Shown here: one piece after another, positions 1 to 7,061 of the stretch
How the letters are laid out: the number at the start of each line of letters is the position of its first letter
Position numbering within the stretch: position 1 is the first letter of the stretch
Assembly: GCA_016764115.1 (NCBI GenBank)
Contig: JAESSM010000038.1
Coordinates: 1 to 9,165, forward strand
Direction: 5' to 3'
Length of the DNA stretch: 9,165 bases
Source of the DNA: Bacteroidia bacterium
GTDB taxonomy: Bacteria; Bacteroidota; Bacteroidia; JAESSM01; NORP286
Translations under genes and position numbers: made by a program
Notes under the pieces: model-generated
Seen by the model: only the letters and a program-made list of their open reading frames with translations
The model's database searches: none
What the model was told of the DNA's origin: nothing

Positions 1-1
1 A

Positions 2-55
2 GAAAAATTAAAATGCCACCGCGTAACTGCTGAGGGTGAGTATATAGAAATTTAG
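2..55 (+). CDS. Possible 3' end of an upstream gene (partial)
   Basis: The frame beginning at base 2 is open for 17 codons and stops at TAG (53-55). It reads as a plausible hydrophilic C-terminus ending in EYIEI. A competing frame from base 1 stops earlier at TGA (31-33). Too little is visible to name a product, and the stretch could also be non-coding. If real, the gene lies about 48 nt upstream of the sugar kinase on the same strand and might share its transcript. Confidence 0.3.
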   Translation, partial: EKLKCHRVTAEGEYIEI

Positions 56-103
56 CTTATTAACTGATAGTAAATAGACCAATAAAGAATTGACAAATCA
101 ACA

Positions 104-946
104 ATGATCCTGGTAGCAGATAGCGGTTCTACAAAAACTGATTGGTGTTTAATTGATGATAATTCTGAGAATAAATTCTTTGAAACAAAGGGTTTTAATC
201 CTTACTTAAATACAGAAAAGGAAATAACTGAAGAATTAATTTCAACTTTAATATCGCAACTATCAAATACGAAAATCACCAATATTTATTTTTATGGGGC
301 AGGATGTGCCAATGAAAAGCTTTGCAGTATTGTTGAATTTGCTTTAATAGAAGTATTTCCAGAATCACAAATCCAAGTCGAACATGATCTGTTGGGAGCA
401 GCAAGAGCATTGTGTCAAAACGAAGCTGGAATTGCAGTAATTTTAGGTACTGGTTCAAATTCCTGTGTTTATGATGGAAAGAATATAATTCAACATATCC
501 CCGCACTAGGATATACTTTGGGTGATGAAGGGGCAGGTTCTCAAATTGGGAAGCAATTATTAAAAGCTTATCTACATCAACAATTACCAAAGGAGCTGAA
601 TGATTCCTTTCAAGAACAATACAATTCCAATTTTTCTGAAGTAATGGAAACTATTTATAAAAAACCATTTCCAAATAGATATATGTCCTCATTTTGTCCT
701 TTTGTGTCGCAAAATATTAGCAATCCTTTTTGTAAAGCACTAGTAAAGCGATGTTTCGAAGATTTCTTTGTTACCTACATTTCAAAATATGACAATATTC
801 AAAGTTACACTTTCAATTGTGTTGGTTCAATTGGATATTACTTTAAGGATATATTAAAAGAAGTGGCATTGCAATTTGGAATTAAAATTGGGACAATTGT
901 TCAAAAGCCAATGGATGGTTTGATAAAATACCATACTAAGAACTAA
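104..946 (+). CDS. BadF/BadG/BcrA/BcrD-type ATPase, N-acetylglucosamine kinase-like
   Basis: This is a 280-residue cytoplasmic kinase of the ASKHA (actin/hexokinase/Hsp70) fold. Visible motifs are the N-terminal phosphate loop DSGSTKTDW (residues 6-14), the YGAGCAN segment (64-70), EHD with the likely catalytic aspartate D95, the second phosphate loop LGTGSNS (114-120), the GDEGAGSQIG segment (140-149) that marks the N-acetylglucosamine kinase-like branch, and a late adenosine-type motif VGSIG (240-244). The length suits the short bacterial sugar kinases of this family, which phosphorylate amino sugars with ATP in cell-wall recycling or chitin and glycan use. BadF-type activators of benzoyl-CoA reductase share the fold, but their partner subunits are not here. 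The ATG directly precedes the first beta strand, so the start looks right. No clear ribosome binding site is seen, as is usual in Bacteroidota. It converges on the phosphatase pair with only 16 bp between the stops. The sugar specificity is inferred. Confidence 0.82.
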   Translation: MILVADSGSTKTDWCLIDDNSENKFFETKGFNPYLNTEKEITEELISTLISQLSNTKITNIYFYGAGCANEKLCSIVEFALIEVFPESQIQVEHDLLGAARALCQNEAGIAVILGTGSNSCVYDGKNIIQHIPALGYTLGDEGAGSQIGKQLLKAYLHQQLPKELNDSFQEQYNSNFSEVMETIYKKPFPNRYMSSFCPFVSQNISNPFCKALVKRCFEDFFVTYISKYDNIQSYTFNCVGSIGYYFKDILKEVALQFGIKIGTIVQKPMDGLIKYHTKN

Positions 947-962
947 GAGCTACAGTGTATAT

Positions 963-2453
963 TTAGACTCTTACTCCTATCACGCAAATATCATCTATTT
1001 GATCATATTCGCCTTTCCATTGTTCGATAGTCTTTTCCAAAATTTCTGCCTGCTCAGCCATTTCTTTTTGATGAACTTCCAAAAGCAAGTCTTTAAACCG
1101 AGCAGTCATGAACTTTTTATTTTTTGGTCCACCAAACTGATCAACATACCCATCAGAAAAAATATAGAAAACATCTCCCTTACTAACATCAATTTCATTA
1201 TTGGTAAATTCTCTTCTTTCTTCTCTTTGCTCACCACCAATTGGAAATTTATCAGGTTTAACCTTTATCAGTTCTCCATTCTTAATTAAGAATAAAGGAT
1301 TATTTGCCCCTGCATATTCCAATTTAGGCTGGTCCCCTTTTGTAATTTTACAAAGTGCTAAGTCCATTCCATCTTTTGCTCTAACATTCTGACTGCTCTG
1401 CTTCAAAGCAAACCTAACACCCTCATGCATATTATTCAATATATCAGAAGGTTTTGTAATTCCTTTTTCAATAATTGTTTGATTAAGTATTTCATTACCT
1501 ATCATACTCATAAAAGCTCCCGGCACACCGTGTCCAGTACAGTCAATAGCAGTAATAACTGCTTCTTTATCATTTACTTCATTAAACCAATAGAAATCTC
1601 CACTGACAATATCCTTTGGTTTAAACAATACAAATGATTCAGGAAAAGCATTTCGAATATCAACGGTATCAGGAAGTATCGCTTCTTGAATCTTCTTCGC
1701 ATAATTAATACTGTCTGTAATATCCTTGTTTTTTTGTTCGATGATTTCCTTTTGTTGAACCACCTCCACTGTCCTTTCTTTAACTTTCCTATCCAACTCA
1801 TGGAGCATTTCATCTTTAGCTTTCATGGAATCCAGGAATGATTCCTTAACTTTTTTTGCTACAAATCCTGCAACTACTCCTGCCAATAAAATAATTAACC
1901 CTTTTCCAAAATGAACTCCAAATCCGATACCCAATTCTATTTCTAACAAATAAATTACTAAAAAACTATGTTGTATACCAGCTACAAGACCAGAGAACAC
2001 ACTTAGTCTAAAATCAAGATAAAGGGAAGAAAGAATAATAAAGATGAAGTACAATAGAATTGGTGGTGCACTGACTGCATCTGAAGCAGTAAACAACCCA
2101 AAATCGTAAATAAAAAGAATTGAAATAGTTGGAAAACTTATTTCACAGAACGTAATAAAATATATGGTCAGCTGATTGACGGTTTTCCCCTCATTCAAAT
2201 ATTTAAGAGAGTATTTTGACTCTATAAACTCCATGACGGCCAAAGCCATTAAAAACAAAGGGAACCATAAAGCTCTTGCCGGAAATTGATCAAAGATTGA
2301 CGGAACAAAAAAATAAAACGTTGTACCACCAATCAACTGAATCCCTAAAAGGCACGTAAAAACATACCCCAATACTTTAGCCCTCAGCGAATGATTGCGT
2401 AAAATTGCCTTTTTCAACTCATGGTGAAAGTCCTTTACTTCTGATGTAGCCAT
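963..2453 (-). CDS. Membrane-anchored SpoIIE-family (PP2C) serine phosphatase, second gene of the pair
   Basis: The 496-residue protein has two halves. Residues about 26-200 hold six hydrophobic segments (near 26-50, 61-77, 95-116, 130-147, 150-170 and 182-199) and form an integral membrane sensor. Residues about 205-245 are a charged coiled coil leading to the linker DSINYAKKIQEAILP (247-261). The rest is a SpoIIE/RsbU-type PP2C domain with metal-binding motifs SGDFYWF (284-290), DCTGHGVPGAFMSMIG (304-319), DGMDLALC (361-368), FSDGYVDQFGG (432-442) and DDICVIG (487-493). All the acidic residues expected for catalysis appear to be present. Such enzymes dephosphorylate phosphoserine or phosphothreonine, often on anti-sigma-factor antagonists, but no such partner is encoded nearby, so the substrate is unknown. 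It begins 9 bp after the stop of a paralogous phosphatase and is probably co-transcribed with it. The ligand or stimulus cannot be read from the sequence. Confidence 0.88.
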   Translation of the reverse strand: MATSEVKDFHHELKKAILRNHSLRAKVLGYVFTCLLGIQLIGGTTFYFFVPSIFDQFPARALWFPLFLMALAVMEFIESKYSLKYLNEGKTVNQLTIYFITFCEISFPTISILFIYDFGLFTASDAVSAPPILLYFIFIILSSLYLDFRLSVFSGLVAGIQHSFLVIYLLEIELGIGFGVHFGKGLIILLAGVVAGFVAKKVKESFLDSMKAKDEMLHELDRKVKERTVEVVQQKEIIEQKNKDITDSINYAKKIQEAILPDTVDIRNAFPESFVLFKPKDIVSGDFYWFNEVNDKEAVITAIDCTGHGVPGAFMSMIGNEILNQTIIEKGITKPSDILNNMHEGVRFALKQSSQNVRAKDGMDLALCKITKGDQPKLEYAGANNPLFLIKNGELIKVKPDKFPIGGEQREERREFTNNEIDVSKGDVFYIFSDGYVDQFGGPKNKKFMTARFKDLLLEVHQKEMAEQAEILEKTIEQWKGEYDQIDDICVIGVRV

Positions 2454-2462
2454 TAGCTAATC

Positions 2463-3869
2463 TTATAGCCTTATACCAATTAATGTGATATCATCTGTTT
2501 GTTCAAACCCCTCTTTCCATTTGTCAATCGCGTCATCCAATATTTCTTTTTGTTCATTCAAATTCTTTCCATAATTTTCAATTAGCAACTCTCTGAATCT
2601 TGCTGTCATAAATTTTTTATCCTTTGCACCACCAAACTGATCTACATAACCATCAGAAAAAATGTAAAACGTATCACCCTCTTCAAGTTCAAACTTTTGA
2701 TTGGTAAATTCACGTTTCTCCTCTCTTTGTTCCCCTCCTATTGGAAACTTGTCTGCTGTGATTTTCTCAAATTTGCTGTTCTGGAATAAAAACAAAGGAT
2801 TATTGGCCCCAGCATACTCTACTGTAACTTTGTTGTTTTCACCCATTGTGATTGTGCACAGGGCTATGTCCATTCCATCTTTGGATTTCACATCATCAGC
2901 ATCTTGTTTTAATGCAAACCTTACTCCTTCATGTAGGTTGTTCAGTATTTCGGATGGTTGATAAACACCTCTTTCCAATACAATTTTATTGAGCAGTTCA
3001 TTCCCTATCATACTCATAAAAGCGCCCGGAACACCGTGCCCTGTACAGTCAACTGCCGCAATTATATATTTTTTAACGTCCAAGCCCTTTACAGAAGTAA
3101 ACCAAAAAAAGTCGCCACTTACTATATCTTTTGGTTTAAACAATACAAAGGATTCAGGAAATGTCTTGCTAATCTCTGCCATTGCAGGCAAAATAGCTTC
3201 TTGAATTTTCTTTGCGTAATTAATGCTATCTGTTATGTCCTTATTCTTCTCCTCAATGATCTCATTTTTACGTTCCAGTTGTTTATTTGACTCAGCCAAA
3301 GCTAGGCGAGCTATCAACTCCTTTTTCGTTAAATTATATCGTGTATTGATCAAAACAATTGAAAAGATCATCACGGATCCGGTTAACATTCCACCATTGC
3401 TCAAAATTTCCTCTACTGATAATTTACTAAGCATTTCAAACAATATGGCATTGGTTATAAAAGTGACCACCACTATTATTATTGTATAGATAGGTTTCCA
3501 GAGCACCAACATCCCTGCACCAATAAACAAAGCGATATACGCAAAAGTATGTTGTTGAACCATAGGAATATCCATTACACTATACATGTATGCGTTTTGT
3601 AATGCAATTCCCAAAAAAGGAATAAACATTAATATTTCCGCAGATATTTTTAAAGGTTTTCTAAGAAGCAACCCTCCTAAAGTTGCCGATGCCACCACCA
3701 CCCTTACAATCAAAAAATCACACCAGTATTCTGGAATAATGAAATAGTCACTGACAGCCCAAATCGGGTTCAGAACAATTGCTACCCAACATCCAATAAC
3801 ATGATATTTATTTTTGATGATATTAAGTTCATCTTGCCAGTTAGAACCAGAAGCTGTTTCTTTATCCAT
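2463..3869 (-). CDS. Membrane-anchored SpoIIE-family (PP2C) serine phosphatase, first gene of the pair
   Basis: Starting from the ATG at 3869 the protein has 468 residues. An upstream in-frame ATG at 3929 would add 20 residues, but that extension is AT-rich, overlaps candidate promoter elements for this gene and for pheT, and looks like a 5' region. About six hydrophobic segments occupy residues 25-178, followed by a charged helix (about 180-210) and the linker DSINYAKKIQEAILP (214-228). The SpoIIE/PP2C domain shows SGDFFWF (251-257), DCTGHGVPGAFMSMIG (274-289), DGMDIALC (331-338), FSDGYVDQFGG (404-414) and DDITLIG (459-465), so the catalytic acidic residues look intact. By eye, roughly two thirds of the catalytic half matches the downstream gene, while the membrane half does not align. 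This fits a tandem duplication with replacement or fast divergence of the sensor. The likely role is signal-controlled serine/threonine dephosphorylation of an unidentified protein. Confidence 0.86.
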   Translation of the reverse strand: MDKETASGSNWQDELNIIKNKYHVIGCWVAIVLNPIWAVSDYFIIPEYWCDFLIVRVVVASATLGGLLLRKPLKISAEILMFIPFLGIALQNAYMYSVMDIPMVQQHTFAYIALFIGAGMLVLWKPIYTIIIVVVTFITNAILFEMLSKLSVEEILSNGGMLTGSVMIFSIVLINTRYNLTKKELIARLALAESNKQLERKNEIIEEKNKDITDSINYAKKIQEAILPAMAEISKTFPESFVLFKPKDIVSGDFFWFTSVKGLDVKKYIIAAVDCTGHGVPGAFMSMIGNELLNKIVLERGVYQPSEILNNLHEGVRFALKQDADDVKSKDGMDIALCTITMGENNKVTVEYAGANNPLFLFQNSKFEKITADKFPIGGEQREEKREFTNQKFELEEGDTFYIFSDGYVDQFGGAKDKKFMTARFRELLIENYGKNLNEQKEILDDAIDKWKEGFEQTDDITLIGIRL

Positions 3870-3881
3870 AGGTATATAGTG

Positions 3882-3909
3882 TAAATATAAAAAATACTTT
3901 ATACCTAAA
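3882..3909 (-). promoter_or_regulatory. Candidate promoter for the phosphatase pair
   Basis: On the minus strand TATATTTA (3889-3882) fits the Bacteroidota -7 element TAnnTTTG except at its last base, and TTTA (3909-3906) lies 16 nt upstream as a weak -33 element. A transcript starting near 3876 would leave a very short leader before the ATG at 3869. This supports choosing that start over the one at 3929. The match is by eye in an AT-rich spacer, so it remains tentative. Confidence 0.35.
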
Positions 3910-3913
3910 TTAT

Positions 3914-3921
3914 TAACTTTG
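3914..3921 (+). promoter_or_regulatory. -7 promoter element of pheT
   Basis: TAACTTTG is a perfect match to the Bacteroidota sigma-A -7 consensus TAnnTTTG. It lies 22 bp before the pheT ATG, giving a leader of roughly 15 nt. I see no good TTTG -33 element at the usual distance, which is common in this phylum. The element sits inside the N-terminal extension that the longer start of the divergent phosphatase would require. Confidence 0.6.
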
Positions 3922-3943
3922 CGACTCAATACGTATATGATTT

Positions 3944-6346
3944 ATGAAGATTTCATTCAACTGGCTAAAGGAATACATTGATACCGATAAAAGCGCAAAA
4001 GAAGTAGCTGATATCCTTACCAACATTGGTTTGGAAGTAGAAGGGATAGAGCAATATCGATCAATTAAGGGTGGCCTGGAAGGGTTGGTTATAGGTCAAG
4101 TAATTTCTAAATCTAAACATCCCAATGCAGATAGACTTAGTCTTACAACTGTAAACATCGGTAATAGTAATGACCTAAGTATTGTATGTGGTGCCCCCAA
4201 CGTTGAAGCAAATCAAAAAGTAGTAGTTGCACCTGTTGGCTGCACTTTGCATCATATAAATGGAGAATCTTTTGAGATCAAAAAGTCCAAAATAAGAGGA
4301 GAACTTTCAGAAGGAATGATCTGTGCTGAAGATGAAATTGGCATGGGAACTGATCATGATGGAATTATTGTACTGGAAAAAAAAGCAGAAGTAGGCACCT
4401 TGTTAAAAGAATATTATTCCATTCAAGAAGATATCGTTTTTGAAATTGGATTAACTCCTAATCGTGCTGACGCCACTTCTCACATTGGTGTTGCTAAAGA
4501 TCTAGCTGTTGCAATAAAGTCTACAGTAAATACCCCTTCCGTAGAAGATTTCAAGGGAACAGGTGGCTGCCCAGTTAAAATTGAAGTAGAAAATAGTGAT
4601 CAATGCCCAAGATATGTTGGTTTATATATCAAAGATGTAAAAGTTAGTGAGTCCCCTGATTGGTTAAAGGGCAAACTAAACTCAATAGGATTAAAACCGA
4701 TCAACAACATAGTTGATACTACTAATTTTGTACTCCATGAAACGGGACAACCAATTCATGCGTTTGATGCGGTAAAAATTTCAGGAAACAAAGTAATTAT
4801 TAAAACACTACCAAAAGGAATAAAGTTCACCACGCTTGATGAGGTTGAAAGAGAGTTATCTGATGAAGATCTGATGATCTGTAATGAAAAAGAAGGAATG
4901 TGTATTGCCGGTGTTTTTGGCGGAATAGAGTCGGGAGTTACTGAACAAACCACTTCTATATTCCTGGAAAGTGCTTATTTCAATCCCACATCTATCAGAA
5001 AAACATCAAAAAAACATGGTCTTCAAACTGATGCCTCTTTTAGGTTTGAGAGAGGCGCAGACCCCAATATTACCGATCATGCAGCTAAAAGAGCAGCACT
5101 TTTAATTCAGGAAATTGCTGGTGGTACAATTAGTGATATAACTGATGTTTATCCAACCCCAATTGAAAACTTTACAGTTGATTTTAGTTTAGGCCAACTA
5201 AATAAAATTGCTGGAGAAGAAATTGACAAGCAGTTTGTGTTCACCACCTTAAAAAATCTGGATATAGAAATTATTGAGGAATCTAATGAAAAGTTAAAAT
5301 TATCTGTTCCTCCCAGAAAGGTTGATGTTCAACGGGAAATTGACATAATTGAGGAAATCTTACGCATATATGGATATAACAACATAAAAATACCTACAAA
5401 GCTTAATACATCTATTTCTTATGCTGAGAAGCCTGACAATCTAAAAGTCAAAAATACTATTTCAAGTATTTTAGTGGCAAATGGCTTTTACGAAACGATA
5501 AGCAGTTCTTTAACAAATCCTATCTATTCAGAACAATTGGGTAATCCTGATGAGATTATAAAAGTCCTTAATCCCTTAAGTAAGGAACTGGATACTTTAA
5601 GGCAAACTATGCTTTACAGTGGATTGGAATCTATTCGTCATAATATCAATCGCCAGGCAAATGACCTAAAGTTCTTTGAATTCGGAAAATCTTATAATAA
5701 ACAAAAGAATAACTTTATTGAAACACCACATTTAGCTCTTTTTACGACAGGAAAGAAGCACAAAATAAATATTCACTCTAAAAATATAGATGGGAGTATC
5801 TACTATTTAAAAGCTTGCGTTCAAAATATCCTAAATCGTTTGGGCCTAAACTATCATGAATCTCACACTGGGAAATGCTCAATACTTAATCAATACATTA
5901 AATATCAAGACAATGAGGGAAGCACCTTAGCAAGAATTGGGCAAGTTGAGAAAAAAGCATTAAATGTATTTGATATTGATCAAACAGTATTCTATGGGGA
6001 ATTGGATTGGCAGTTAATAATGGATGAACTAAAAAACAAATCTATAGAATACACACCAGTTCCTAAATTCCCTGCAGTCAGAAGAGATCTGGCATTGTTG
6101 ATTGGCAAGAATATTTCTTTTGATGAAGTTCGGAAAATTGCAGTAAATATTGACAAAGAATTGGTTAAAAGCGTTGAATTATTTGATATTTATGAGGGTA
6201 AACAAATTCCTGAAGGAAAAAAATCATACGCAATAAGCATTGTTTTACAAAACACTAATAAGACGTTAACGGATGCAGAAGTTGATCAGGTTATAGATAA
6301 ACTCATAAGCCGTTATTCTAAAGAAATCAATGCAGAAATAAGGTAA
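3944..6346 (+). CDS. pheT: Phenylalanyl-tRNA synthetase beta subunit
   Basis: The 800-residue protein has the usual length and full domain order of bacterial PheT. It begins with MKISFNWLKEYI, a hallmark N-terminus. The EMAPII-like tRNA-binding domain spans about 40-150 and contains VIGQVISKSKHPNADRL (49-65). The B3/B4 domain that carries the editing site covers about 210-390, with GLKPINNIVDTTNF (249-262), GQPIHAFDA (268-276) and the segment around FRFERGADP (366-374). B5 follows (about 405-480) with PPRKVDVQREIDIIEEI (456-472) and RIYGYNNI. A degenerate synthetase-like core ends near 690. The C-terminal FDX-ACB anticodon-binding domain (about 705-800) shows FPAVRRDLALL (709-719). With PheS, encoded elsewhere, it forms the alpha2beta2 enzyme that charges tRNA-Phe and hydrolyses mischarged Tyr-tRNA. 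A -7 promoter element lies just upstream. Nothing appears truncated. Confidence 0.97.
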   Translation: MKISFNWLKEYIDTDKSAKEVADILTNIGLEVEGIEQYRSIKGGLEGLVIGQVISKSKHPNADRLSLTTVNIGNSNDLSIVCGAPNVEANQKVVVAPVGCTLHHINGESFEIKKSKIRGELSEGMICAEDEIGMGTDHDGIIVLEKKAEVGTLLKEYYSIQEDIVFEIGLTPNRADATSHIGVAKDLAVAIKSTVNTPSVEDFKGTGGCPVKIEVENSDQCPRYVGLYIKDVKVSESPDWLKGKLNSIGLKPINNIVDTTNFVLHETGQPIHAFDAVKISGNKVIIKTLPKGIKFTTLDEVERELSDEDLMICNEKEGMCIAGVFGGIESGVTEQTTSIFLESAYFNPTSIRKTSKKHGLQTDASFRFERGADPNITDHAAKRAALLIQEIAGGTISDITDVYPTPIENFTVDFSLGQLNKIAGEEIDKQFVFTTLKNLDIEIIEESNEKLKLSVPPRKVDVQREIDIIEEILRIYGYNNIKIPTKLNTSISYAEKPDNLKVKNTISSILVANGFYETISSSLTNPIYSEQLGNPDEIIKVLNPLSKELDTLRQTMLYSGLESIRHNINRQANDLKFFEFGKSYNKQKNNFIETPHLALFTTGKKHKINIHSKNIDGSIYYLKACVQNILNRLGLNYHESHTGKCSILNQYIKYQDNEGSTLARIGQVEKKALNVFDIDQTVFYGELDWQLIMDELKNKSIEYTPVPKFPAVRRDLALLIGKNISFDEVRKIAVNIDKELVKSVELFDIYEGKQIPEGKKSYAISIVLQNTNKTLTDAEVDQVIDKLISRYSKEINAEIR

Positions 6347-6376
6347 TTATTTCTTAATGAGAGCCTTAAAATGGAA

Positions 6377-6408
6377 TTTGCATTTAAAAATATGTTTATC
6401 TAACTTTA
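6377..6408 (+). promoter_or_regulatory. Promoter of the coiled-coil gene and zapA
   Basis: TTTG (6377-6380) and TAACTTTA (6401-6408) are separated by 20 nt. This matches the Bacteroidota promoter form TTTG - about 19 nt - TAnnTTTG with one mismatch at the last base. Transcription would start near 6414, about 10 nt before the ATG at 6425. The perfect palindrome CCTTAATTAAGG (6409-6420) spans the expected start site and could be an operator or chance. Confidence 0.55.
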
Positions 6409-6424
6409 CCTTAATTAAGGTTCT

Positions 6425-6712
6425 ATGCAAACTTTAACTATTAAGCTTAGTAATATCCAAAAAAACATAGATCATATAGTCGATCTTAATAAGGATTATA
6501 CTATCAGGAATGAACAATTGCATACAGAAAACAAGGAACTTAAAGTAGAAAATGAAACTTTTTCAGATAAACTTAAATCACTAGAAGAAGAAAATAAAAA
6601 AATAAAAATTGTTAACGCAGTTAAAGGAACAGAAAGTTCAACTGAAGTTAAACTAAAAATTAACGAGTTTGTAAGAGAAATAGACAAGTGTATTGCACTA
6701 TTAAATGAGTAA
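6425..6712 (+). CDS. Small coiled-coil protein encoded upstream of zapA
   Basis: This 95-residue hydrophilic protein has no signal peptide or membrane segment. Residues about 5-68 form a heptad-rich coiled coil (for example TENKELKVENETFSDKL), and the last 25 residues form a separate amphipathic segment ending EFVREIDKCIALLNE. I do not recognise a named family. Small coiled-coil proteins are commonly found next to zapA in Bacteroidota, and the size and composition resemble ZapB-like division factors, but that parallel is inference. The gene has its own promoter, is 78 nt downstream of pheT, and its stop codon overlaps the start of zapA in ATGAGTAA, so the two are very likely translationally coupled. 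A role with ZapA at the Z-ring is the simplest guess. Confidence 0.75.
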   Translation: MQTLTIKLSNIQKNIDHIVDLNKDYTIRNEQLHTENKELKVENETFSDKLKSLEEENKKIKIVNAVKGTESSTEVKLKINEFVREIDKCIALLNE

Positions 6713-7013
6713 CGAATTAGCAACGGAAATATCAATAAAGGTCAATATTGCAGATAGGCTATACCCTCTTAAAGTGAAATTAGAGGAAGAAGAAGGGATT
6801 AGAAAGGCAGCGAAGATTATCAATGAGCAGTTAAAGGAGTTTCAAAGTAACTATGCGGTAAAGGATAAGCAGGATCTTTTATCTATGCTCGCGATAAAAC
6901 TTACGACTGAGAATTTAGAATTGAAGAGTAAAGATTATATAGAGGATGAGGATTTGACCAGGATGATTGACGATATTGATATCAAGCTAAAAAGCAATTT
7001 AAATAGTCACTAG
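6705..7013 (+). CDS. zapA: Cell division protein ZapA
   Basis: The 102-residue protein matches ZapA in length and layout. A globular N-terminal head contains the typical start of the family, ISIKVNIADRLYPLKV (residues 9-24), then EEEEGIRKAAKIINEQLKEF (27-46). A C-terminal helix follows, with KDKQDLLSMLAIKL (53-66) and TTENLELKSK, suited to the antiparallel coiled coil of the ZapA tetramer. ZapA is cytoplasmic, binds FtsZ and bundles protofilaments at the division site. The ATG overlaps the last 8 nt of the preceding coiled-coil gene. The stop is TAG, directly followed by the leader of the 6S-like RNA. This gene shows that TAG is used as a normal stop here, which matters for reading the interrupted rny downstream. 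Confidence 0.9.
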   Translation: MSNELATEISIKVNIADRLYPLKVKLEEEEGIRKAAKIINEQLKEFQSNYAVKDKQDLLSMLAIKLTTENLELKSKDYIEDEDLTRMIDDIDIKLKSNLNSH

Positions 7014-7026
7014 TTAGTACTAGGGC

Positions 7027-7055
7027 TTTCGTTCTTTTACATATTTATAAGTTGC
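7027..7055 (+). promoter_or_regulatory. Weak candidate promoter of the 6S-like RNA
   Basis: TTTC (7027-7030) and TAAGTTGC (7048-7055), 17 nt apart, partly fit the Bacteroidota -33 and -7 elements and would place a start near 7060, just before the closing stem of the RNA. Two of six fixed positions of the -7 box disagree. The RNA might instead be processed from the zapA transcript. Confidence 0.25.
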
Positions 7056-7061
7056 GAAAAA

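Noticed and set aside
276..590. Minus-strand open frame of 104 codons opposite the sugar kinase
   Set aside because: The opposite strand encodes a clear kinase with all its motifs. The antisense product has no recognisable feature.
944..973. TAAGAG ... CTCTTA as a bidirectional terminator between the convergent genes
   Set aside because: Only 6 bp, an 18-nt loop and no T-tract on either side. Too weak to call.
999..3489. Several plus-strand open frames opposite the two phosphatase genes
   Set aside because: They are antisense shadows. Similar ones recur at matching positions in both paralogues because the underlying coding sequence is similar, and none shows a domain or a credible start.
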